Source: Rhynchopus sp. YZ270_cl-10 (Eukaryota; Euglenozoa; Diplonemea; Diplonemida; Diplonemidae). From it: DNA of 64,000 nucleotides. Shown in pieces: positions 10,520-19,244 of the stretch. The first letter of the stretch is position 1. Every line of letters begins with the position of its first letter. The notes beneath the pieces were generated by a model, which did not search any database, was not told the DNA's origin, and worked only from the letters and a program-made list of their open reading frames with translations. Where the stretch lies: assembly GCA_964035575.1 (NCBI GenBank), contig OZ037835.1, positions 1,054,001-1,118,000 on the forward strand, given 5' to 3'. The position numbers and the translations under genes are program-made.

Positions 10520-11043
10520 TTGGCAGGGTGGTTGTTGTTACTTTCGAGAGGTGGAAGTACCTGGGTGGTGGTTGTGAGGTGTGGACAGGGGAAGAAACAA
10601 GACATGAGTAAAAAGAACTGAACGCAATGTATTTCTTAAACCCTGGTACGCTTTACAGAGGGCAAATGTCTCACCTTCTCGACAAAAGGGGGACCCGATG
10701 GATTTTGGGCATGGGGCACCCCAAGAAGACAGTGAAAGACCACGTGGCGTCAACGAGTTCAGGAGTGATGAATTACAGAAAAAAAGGGGGTTGGGTGGGG
10801 AGGTACGTTGTAATGAATAAGACATGGGTTTTTGTGGGGATTATTTTGCAGCACACAATAAAATAACACAATGTGTGGAACGTCTTGCTCAGCACAGCTC
10901 TCCTCTCGCACCAAGTAATAGTCTGTGCCACGGTGAGCAAGATTGTGCCCCTCTTCTTCTCCGAACCAGAGGACGCAGCAGACATACTGCCAGAGACCCT
11001 CCACCTCGGGGAGGTGCTGCCCTCCCACCAACACACCACGTCG
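10520..11043. other. Intergenic/3'UTR shared with LRR1
   Basis: From about 10697 to the stop of the next gene the DNA is nearly identical to 3470-3797, the region downstream of LRR1. Stop-free stretches on both strands here are a by-product of this recent duplication and are not called as genes. Confidence 0.6.
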
Positions 11044-12024
11044 TCATTGTGCGTGTCTCTGTCGCTTCTGGCTTTGCTCGGGGGATTCGTCTCTGCTTCG
11101 TTTCGGACGTGTTTCAACCACAAGCTTCCTCAGCTTCTCGCCCTTCCTCACTTCGTTGGACACAACACTGCTGCAGCCGGAAAGGTAAATGCTCGTCAAC
11201 GAAGTGCAGCCCGCAACAATATTTGTACCTAACAAATTGCTACTAATATACGTCACGTTGCTGAGTGGTGACAAATCAAGAGTCGTTAAGCTCCTGCAGT
11301 TCGCAAGGAAGCTTTCACCAACCTGCGTCACGTTATTGAGTGGAGATATATCCAGGGTCGTTAAGCTGCTGCATCCGGAAATAAAGTTGTTCATAATCGA
11401 CGTCACATTGCTGAGTGCCGACAAATCGAGGGTTGTTAAGCTGCTGCAGTGCTGAAGAAAGCACGCACCAACCTGCATCACATTGCTGAGTGGTGATATA
11501 TCCAGGGTCGTTAAGTTGATGCAGTTCTGAAGAAAGCACGCACCAACCTCCGTCACATTGCTCAACCCAGAGAGGTCGATACTTGTCAACGAGGTGCAGA
11601 AGGCCAGGAACCTGACTCCAATGTGAGTCACAATGGACTCAGCACTGAGATCAAGTCTCGTCAACGAAGTGCTTGACAAGAAGTGATTCAGAATAACAGT
11701 CGCAACCTCCGCCTGCAGAAGCAAACACGCCACCTCAGGATCCTCCACACTCTCCAGCCTCTCGGCGGTCAAGTCTGTCTCACCCAACGCATGAAGCTCT
11801 GCAATGGCTTGGTACTTCTGCGTCTTCGTGAGGATGATTGTGTCACCAGCACTCAGCTGCGCGATGTCCTCTCCTTCCTCCTTCCCTCCGAAGCCCATGT
11901 GGAAGCTGTCCTCAGCCAACCCTGCTGCAGTCGCCACCTTCTGCCGCATCTCCTCCGTTGTGTCATCCACACCCACCTCGATCACATACAAGTTGTCTGC
12001 ACAGTCCTTGATAACTACTTCCAT
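11044..12024 (-). CDS. Ubl-like/LRR protein 2
   Basis: The predicted protein has 326 residues starting MEVVIKDCADNLYVIEVG, downstream of CCACACAACAG, a likely trans-splice acceptor. The architecture matches the other family members: a ubiquitin-like N-terminus (VGVDDTTEEMRQKVATAAGL, then QLSAGDTIILT), the AIAELHALGETDLTAERL linker, about seven 25-residue LRRs, and the C-terminal basic motif RPKRSRDESPEQSQKRQR. Its N-terminus resembles the 22-43 kb copies, while its C-terminus and 3' flank match LRR1 at 3798. The gene therefore looks like a mosaic formed by recombination or gene conversion within the family. It has one repeat fewer than LRR1. The inferred role is protein-protein binding, possibly nuclear. 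Confidence 0.85.
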   Translation of the reverse strand: MEVVIKDCADNLYVIEVGVDDTTEEMRQKVATAAGLAEDSFHMGFGGKEEGEDIAQLSAGDTIILTKTQKYQAIAELHALGETDLTAERLESVEDPEVACLLLQAEVATVILNHFLSSTSLTRLDLSAESIVTHIGVRFLAFCTSLTSIDLSGLSNVTEVGACFLQNCINLTTLDISPLSNVMQVGACFLQHCSSLTTLDLSALSNVTSIMNNFISGCSSLTTLDISPLNNVTQVGESFLANCRSLTTLDLSPLSNVTYISSNLLGTNIVAGCTSLTSIYLSGCSSVVSNEVRKGEKLRKLVVETRPKRSRDESPEQSQKRQRHAQ

Positions 12025-14085
12025 TTTTTTTGGCTTCCTTTTGTTGCTCTGTTGTGTGGTGGGGTTGGGGGAGTTGGGGCAACAACGTGCGGGCCACTTC
12101 CGTGGCTCACAACTCACTCATAAGAACACTTGAAGGGAGCACACTTGGGGGAAGGCCCTGAAGGCATGCCACCTCAGCACTGCATTGTCTGAAGTGTTTG
12201 TCGTGGAGAGCCTGTACCCTAAGAAAGCAAGCATTTGGCACAGATGAACACGCTTCTGCGCTTCCCCTACTCCCCTTGGCCTGCAGGCACTGCACTCTAG
12301 ATCCACCTAAACGAACGCATCACGAATAGATAGAACGGATGGGCACCTTGGAGGTTTTCCCAAACCCGCAAATACCCGCAAACTCATTCACCTTGGAGGT
12401 TTGCGGATTTGTGGATTTGTGGATTTGCGGATTTGCGGATTTGCGGATTTGCGGATTTGACGATTTGCGGATGGGCACCTCGGAGGATGCCGCTGACCGA
12501 TACCCGATAGGTAACGTTCGCTCCGTTTATGTCACAATAGGTGTGGCTAAAGGGAGACGCTATTATTGGGGTCTATTTTCTGCTATTTTGGGGGTCGTCG
12601 GCCACACCAACAAAATGAGAGCAACCATCTGACAGAATGCACCCCTTTTTATTGGTTTTTCGGGCATCGAATAGAGGGGCAACACAAACGACGTCAAGCA
12701 ATGTTGTGTTTTTTTTTCTGGCTTTGTCTGGAATGTATTTGAGCTGTGCTTTTTGCGGATTTTGAGGATGGACACAATGGAGATATGGGGGTGAATGGGG
12801 GGGGGGGGGGGGGGAGGGGGGAAGGTGGTAAAAAAAAGGGCGGGGGGGGAGAAATGTAATAAAAGTATCGATCAAAATATCTCCAGACCTGTGGAGGTTG
12901 GTTCTCTTGGTTTTATTTTGGATTCCAAGCAATATGCTAAGGAAATTGAACACCGTACCCCAAACTCCCTTCCTTTTTTCTATTCTGGGCCGACATGTGT
13001 GCGTTTCACCACAACCTCTCGCAAACCCGCAAACACTCTCCCTGTTGTCTTTATTGTTTGCGGGGGGTGGGGAAACAACGAAAAAAGGAAAAGTAGGAGC
13101 GCGGTTTCAATTTCCAAGAAAAGCATTATTGAAAAATTGTGGAGAAAAATGAACGCATGAGAAAATGCTGCAAATGTGTATTCTTGTCCCAAAATGCGTG
13201 AAAAAAGAGGTATTTTGTCAAAAATTCACAAATCACAACAAAATCTTAATGTACACGCTCTGTTGATTCTAAAAACGGGGTGGGGGGTAGAAAATCGTGA
13301 AATGGAAAAAAATGGGGGAGAAGATAAGCCACAAAATGTCATATCCCCGAAAGAGAAAGAAAATAGATGAAATTATTTCATCGAAACTAGATGAAAGAAA
13401 AGTATATCACCATATAAATCAAAAAAAAAAGGAGTTTATAAGAGTCTCCTCCCTGAGCTTGGTACTCTATAAACTACACACACACACGTTAGAGGGTCGG
13501 CAGTGAACCGCCTCTCTGTTTTACACACACACAGTTTCACAGCTATCTTCTGATAGGTGTTGACACCCAGTTGGAGTGCTGAGCAAGCAAAAAAAAAAAG
13601 GGGGGGAAGCTGGCCATTGGGAGTTGCTACTGTGGGGGACCAGGTGTTGTGTGGGTGGGGGGTTAAAATACACAGAACATCTCTTGAGGGTGACAGACCC
13701 ACCTGATTTCAAAAATTGGTGGAGTTTGGTATCTAACACCACCAAAAACACTGCAAAATTAGATTCGTATACTTTCAGTTCACAGAATTGAAAGTATTTG
13801 AGAGGGTCAACACATGCACCCGTTCTTTTCTTTTTTGGTTCCCCACTACAAAATTGTCAGAATCAGGTGGGGTTGACACTCAAAAGGGTTCTTGTGTTTG
13901 AACCCCAGAAATGCACAGACGACAGTCACACAAGAACGCAAAGGGGTGGAAGAAGGTGCCCCTACCAAGGACTGCATCGCAAACAAGTGAAGCACGTCGT
14001 TCCAATGTTCTACAACGTCCTACATGCTGCTTGAGCACATTTCAACAACTGTCCATACCACAGCAACGAACGGCAAAAAAAAGTT
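12025..14085. other. Intergenic with short tandem repeats and G-runs
   Basis: No gene is recognised. At about 12405-12470 there are roughly seven copies of the nonamer GCGGATTTG. At 12798-12822 there is a run of mostly G. The segment 12990-13120 recurs in inverted orientation at about 18680-18795. The remainder is A-rich, with short ORFs that match nothing. Confidence 0.6.
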
Positions 14086-14089
14086 TTAA

Positions 14090-15689
14090 CCCTATAAGAG
14101 CCAAGCCATATTTTCAAGCCACTTTTGAGTTTTGGTTTTTGGGGCTCTCCAACCGGTAAAGGGACCCCAGATGCAAATTTTTGATCGTACCTGGCCGCAA
14201 TTGAAAGATTTTGAACACGGCTTTCAATTCCATTTTTTTAAGTTTTTTTTCGAAAAAAAATGGTATCCCCAAAATGAGGTGAGCATAAAATCCACTTTTT
14301 GGTTTTTTACTAATTCGGCCGGCCGAGGAAAAACGCGTAAATTATTTCTGTCCGAAAATGGCGTTATTTGAAAGATTGATCACAAAATCTTTTCAAAGAA
14401 AAAAAAATCGAGCAAAAAGTCCTAGTAGAACCCAACTTATATGAGTGCAGCTCTGTTAGCAGCCATGTCTAAAACTGATTTCCTTAACGATTTACACTGA
14501 AACATGGCTAAAAACGTAAAAAAGGGGCGATTTTTCACAATTTGGGCATCTCCTGTGGTCGAAAGCCCCCAGAATGGGTCGGAACGACCCTGTGACCCGA
14601 AAATCCATGAAAAAAGCACCCCGAAATACGAAAAAACAGTGAAAATTCGGCTTGCTGTGTGCTCTGCATAGGTCGTGTGTGTGGGGTGTTTTTGTGGTTT
14701 TGGTGGCAACTCGCCCCAGCATCCAAATGGCAAACAGATGCACAAAGGTTTTCGATTTTTGCTTATTTTAAAAGATTTGAGTCAAATAGTTTCCCCATAA
14801 ACCAAAGGATTTTTACGAAAACAAGCAGAACCAGTATCAGATCATGATGACCCTTAGCCATAACCATGTCCTTCGGGTCGAAAGGGTGCCTCTTGGGTGG
14901 GTAGCAGTCCACAGATCCAAAGTGCAATCAGATGCGTAAAAGTTTTCGATTTTTGTTTCTTTTGAAAGATTCGTGTCAAAATCTTTGAAATATATAAAAA
15001 TATTTTAACGAAAACGAGTAGAACCTCATACAGAGCATGGGGTGTCATTGAGGAACCAGAATAGGGGGTGCTCGTCCAAAGGGCTTTGAAAAGTGGCACG
15101 ACTCCCCCCAGCATCGAAAGTATTATCCGATGCATAAAAGTTTTCGATTCTTGCTTCTTTTGAAAGATCGGTGCAAATTCTTTCCACATAAAAAAAGTGT
15201 TTTTACGAAAATGAGTAGACCCTATGTCAGAGCACGTTGTCCTACAGATTTTAGAATGTGGGGGGGTCACAGGGGTGCCCACACCCCCACCCCGCCTCCC
15301 CCCAGCATCGAAAGTAATATCCGATGCATAAAAGTTTTCGATTCTTGCTTCTTTTGAAAGATCGGCGAAAAATCTTTCGAAATATATAAAAATATGTGTT
15401 CACAAAAATGGGTAGAACCCGACTAAGGGCTTGTAGGCATTGGGTATCGCGAAAGGTACATATTTGGGGTGTGGGTGAAAAAACGTCACTTTTGGTGAAA
15501 GTAGCACCCCAGCCCCCAGCACCGAAACTAATATCAGATGCACAAAAGTTTTCGACTCTTGCTTCTTTTGAAAGATCGGTGCAAATTCTTTCCACATAAA
15601 AAAAATGTTTTTACGAAAATGAGTTGAACCTGTCTAACAGCATGGCGTCATTTCGAAAGCCATTAAAGTGGCTCTTGGCTCTTATAGGG
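14090..15689. mobile_element. piggyBac-like non-autonomous element (TTAA target, CCCTATAAGAGCCAAG ends)
   Basis: The element is bounded by the same 16-bp inverted end, CCCTATAAGAGCCAAG at the left and CTTGGCTCTTATAGGG at the right, with partial similarity continuing inward. Each end is flanked directly by TTAA (14086-14089 and 15690-15693). A TTAA target duplication with ends starting CCC is the signature of the piggyBac superfamily. The 1600-bp interior has no transposase ORF. It contains five imperfect direct repeats of about 200 bp starting near 14747, 14941, 15140, 15334 and 15548, each with TTTTCGATTCTTGCTTCTTT-like sequence preceded by a CCCCAGCATCGAAAGTA-like segment. It must have moved with a transposase supplied from elsewhere. 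Confidence 0.75.
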
Positions 15690-15693
15690 TTAA

Positions 15694-16229
15694 AAAAAAA
15701 TGTTGGGTTTGTTTGTGCGCTCAAAGCCGGGAAAACAAAAAGAAGAAAAAAAAATATGTTTTTTTCAATCCGGTTTGTTTGCCCACGCTGCTTCTAATCT
15801 CTTTAGAGTTGACAACAAGTTGTTTTATCAAAAAACACAAATAAAGATTGGGTAATATGAGGCACAGCCCTTACATAAAATACGTTCAGGGCAAACTAAC
15901 TTACTTTTCTGCGTGAGTGTCCCAAGGGTTGCAGAAACCAAGGCAGGCGGGACACGCACGCAGAAAAAAAAAGTTACCCTGCCCTAAACCATACATGAGC
16001 AATTCACAAAACAGAAGCCACAAAACAGGTGTACAAATAAAACCTATACACGGCAAAACACTTTCATGGATGGCGACGTTTAACTGAATCAAAATGAAAC
16101 ACTGCAGCAGGGAGCATAGGGAGCAACGGCACGGGGCTCTAAGTAACGGGGAGAGAGCGTGAGGCAGGGAACCTCTTCACTGGGGGGGGGTAGCTGTGCA
16201 TGTGGTCTTCCTTGTCGTTCCTGACTGCT
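15694..16229. other. Intergenic / PAP 3' region
   Basis: This AT-rich stretch has no ORF of note. It probably includes the 3'UTR of the phosphatase gene on the minus strand. Confidence 0.5.
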
Positions 16230-18332
16230 TCACTGTGCCTTAGGGAAGGGCCCGTGGTTGGGCTGCACAATCGTCCACTCGTCGAAGAGGCTTTGGTTCG
16301 AGTTGAGGAACTGTCTGAAGGTGAGGTGCGTGCGGTTTGTGGCAGAGATACGTCCGTAGCCGAACTCGGTTGTCTGCTTGCGTGTGGCGGGGATCGAGCC
16401 GCAGTCGGGGCCAGGGCAGCTTTCGTTGAACGTGTCGATGCCGGGGGGGCCACCATTGCCTGAAGTGATGTGCACGGTGACGTTCGGGCTATCGAAGTTC
16501 TTCTGAAGAGGCTCGGCGCACGACCTGCAGCTTGCGTTGCCAGGTGCCGCAGGGAAGAGAGACTCGTAGTAGTGCCAGTGTCCACCGGCGTACAGGTCGA
16601 CGCCGTACTCCTGCAGAACAGGCTGGTAGTCGACCACCATGTCCGCCGTGCTCTTCTTGTACCCCTTCTCGTGCAGGCGCTTCAGGCCCTCGGGTGACTT
16701 GCCCCATGCAGTCGCTGCTGTCTTGTTTGCGTTCCCGTACAGCTCGGCCGCAGCAGACTCGTAGTAATCAGACTTACTGTTGCACCCAGTGCAGTACAAT
16801 GGGAAGTGAGAGAAGGCAACGACCCACGGCACAGCGTCACGGTTCTTGTTCGCCTTCGCCAGGTCGTCCTTGAGCCACGCCATCTGCGCATCAAGGCAGG
16901 TCTGCCCACATGCGTCCACACCGAAGTATGCGTTCATGTCCAGTGCCACAAGGTGCACAAGGCCAAAGTCCACACTGAAGTACCTGCTGGTGTTCGACGG
17001 ATGGCTTCCGTGCACACCTGCGCTGTGATGGTTCCCGGCAGACAGCAGGTAGCCCAGAGCGGACGTGGCTGTCGACGCACCCTTCAGCTCCTCTGCTGCT
17101 GGGAGGGAGGGCAGGGGACCCCACTTCTCCCACGTCTGGTCAAGGTAGCGGGACAGCTCCAGGCCGTCGTAGTACTCGTGGTTGCCCACGTTCGGCATCC
17201 ACGGGCACTCGGCAAGCACAGGCTGGAAGCCGTTCATGTAGCCGTCACCACGACGCTCGTCCGCCTCCCCCTCGTTGTACGCATGGTCACCCATGTGCAC
17301 AATGAGGGTCGCACTGTCGTCGCGGCAGTCCTGCTGCAGCCACTCCATGTTGTTCCACTTGTAGATCCCCATGTCCCCGTAGATGTTCACGTGTGTTGCC
17401 TCCCCCGCAGCAGGGTGCGGTGCAGTGAAGGTGTGCACAGCGCTGTCTGTCGCACCTGCCGCACCACTGCGCACAGTGTACGAACACTTCTCCCGCAGCG
17501 TCAGGCCCGTCACCAGCACAAAGTGCATGTAGTACGTCCGGTCCTTCGCCGGGGTGATGTGGGTGTGCGTCACGCCTGTGAACGTCTTCCCGTTCAACTT
17601 CGCTGTGGGCGGGCCCGCAGGTGCCTCAGCCTCAAACGTCACAAACGCAAGCACAACAGACCCGTTCGCTGCAACCTGTATGTTGATCTGCTCAGGAACA
17701 CCGAGGGCAGATGTGCAGTACCCCCACGTCTCCCCTGCGTGTGTCGGTGCAGGCGGGACAGGCTGCGCACCGTTGTGGTACGTCGTGTACGCAGTCTGTG
17801 CTGTGTCCAGCTTGCACCACTCGGCAAAGTGGCACATCCCCTGCGCCGTGTTGAAGCTCACAAAGTCGCAGTTCGTCAGGTTGTACGCACACAGGTCCTG
17901 GCACTGCGACAGCGTCACCACCTGTTTGTAGTACAGCACGTTGTTCACAGCACCACTCGTCCCGTACGCAAAGCCCTGCGGCGCTGTCTCCCCAAACTGC
18001 TTCTGCTCCACCTCACAGAGGCCACTGCCCAGGCTGTCCCAGCTGGGCGGCACCACGTCCGAGGTGTTCTGCACCACCACTGCGCTGGGCTTGCAGTAGC
18101 ACCACGCCCCTTGCACGTAGGTGTTCACAACCGCACCCGGCTGTGCACAGTGGTTCCCAGCCTCGGCAGGCACGACACCTGCCTTCCAGAGTGTGGTTGC
18201 GTGCTGATCCCAGTTGTCGCAGCCGTGTGCACACGTTGCTGGTGCCACCTTCAAGTCTTCAATCACGTCAATCATGTTCCCTGCAGCTGTGCAGCACATC
18301 GCCAGCACCACTGCGGTAGCAAGGGTGCGCAT
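16230..18332 (-). CDS. Secreted purple acid phosphatase (metallophosphoesterase)
   Basis: The predicted protein has 700 residues, starting at MRTLATAVVLAMCC, a clear signal peptide. The AG of CCACAG at 18365-18366 upstream fits a trans-splice acceptor, and the longer open frame beyond it is discounted. A Cys-rich segment (about 34-110) is followed by a PAN/Apple-like segment with SQCQDLCAYNLTNCDFVSF and MCHFAEWCKL (about 135-185). Then comes a fibronectin-III-like PAP N-terminal domain (about 212-310) and the catalytic domain. The dinuclear-metal motifs are present in order: GDMG (319-322), GDHAY (348-352), GNHE (383-386), SHFP (508-511) and GGHWH (583-587), the last in place of the usual GHVH. 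Purple acid phosphatases hydrolyse phosphate monoesters with an Fe-Zn/Mn/Fe centre. Secretion suggests phosphate scavenging or lysosomal turnover. The N-terminal Cys modules are an unusual addition. Confidence 0.92.
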   Translation of the reverse strand: MRTLATAVVLAMCCTAAGNMIDVIEDLKVAPATCAHGCDNWDQHATTLWKAGVVPAEAGNHCAQPGAVVNTYVQGAWCYCKPSAVVVQNTSDVVPPSWDSLGSGLCEVEQKQFGETAPQGFAYGTSGAVNNVLYYKQVVTLSQCQDLCAYNLTNCDFVSFNTAQGMCHFAEWCKLDTAQTAYTTYHNGAQPVPPAPTHAGETWGYCTSALGVPEQINIQVAANGSVVLAFVTFEAEAPAGPPTAKLNGKTFTGVTHTHITPAKDRTYYMHFVLVTGLTLREKCSYTVRSGAAGATDSAVHTFTAPHPAAGEATHVNIYGDMGIYKWNNMEWLQQDCRDDSATLIVHMGDHAYNEGEADERRGDGYMNGFQPVLAECPWMPNVGNHEYYDGLELSRYLDQTWEKWGPLPSLPAAEELKGASTATSALGYLLSAGNHHSAGVHGSHPSNTSRYFSVDFGLVHLVALDMNAYFGVDACGQTCLDAQMAWLKDDLAKANKNRDAVPWVVAFSHFPLYCTGCNSKSDYYESAAAELYGNANKTAATAWGKSPEGLKRLHEKGYKKSTADMVVDYQPVLQEYGVDLYAGGHWHYYESLFPAAPGNASCRSCAEPLQKNFDSPNVTVHITSGNGGPPGIDTFNESCPGPDCGSIPATRKQTTEFGYGRISATNRTHLTFRQFLNSNQSLFDEWTIVQPNHGPFPKAQ

Positions 18333-19244
18333 CTTGCAGAAGCTTGTCTTGTTGTCTTGTTGTCCTGTGGTTCGTGGTTGAGGTGTGGTGTGGTGGGTGT
18401 AGGTATGTAAGAGAACGGTGCAAATGGAGGCTAGAGAAGGCAGGCCCGGTGCTCGTGGCTTTGCATATAATATGTGTAATAGAAAAGGGAAGGGAGTAGG
18501 GGTACGGTGTTCCATTTCCTTTTAGCATCGCATGTCACAACCACCGACTGCAAGCATTCTGACGAACAGATGCAATTGGCACCGGTGGTTAATTGTAATA
18601 AAGCATAAAACAAAGGCTAAACACCTCATCACATTAGGAGAGCAAGTATAGTAGCCATCTTCAATAGTGAATTGGTGCAAATTGAAACCGCACTCCAACT
18701 TTTCCTTCTTATGTTTCCCCCCCCACCCCCGCAAACAATAAAGCAATAAAAACAATAAAGACAAAAAGGAAGAAGTTATGGTGAAACGTACACACGGTGG
18801 CCGTTCGCCGAAGCCAGACTTGGCTCATCCCTCCAAAAAATAAAATGTTTCGCACTCCATCAGAAAACAGACAACCACCGAGCAAGCATTCTGACGAACA
18901 GATGCAATTGGCACCGATGGCTAATTGTAATAAAACATAAAACAAAGGTTAAGCACCTCGTCACATTAGAAAGGGCACGTCTAGTAGCCTTCTCCAATAA
19001 TGGCGAATTGGTGCAAACAAAAAAGCAACAACAACACAAACAGGGGGGAGCCCAGAAAGGGTTAGCGTAGGTGTATCTCTGCTCCGTTGCCCCTCTTTTG
19101 TACAATAAAAAAAGATGGTTTACACAAAACAACACAACCATAATAGGTGTTAAAGAGACCTTGCTTCTTAGCGCCTTGAGGACAAGGTGGACGTCGTCCT
19201 GCAGGGCCTCTGATGCATGCTGCAGGTGGCTCGCACCGTCGCGC
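18333..19244. other. Intergenic with a direct duplication
   Basis: The segments 18536-18700 and 18880-19040 are diverged direct copies about 345 bp apart. Both contain AGCATTCTGACGAACAGATG followed by CAATTGGCACCG. Between them, 18680-18795 is an inverted relative of 12990-13120. No gene is recognised. Confidence 0.6.
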
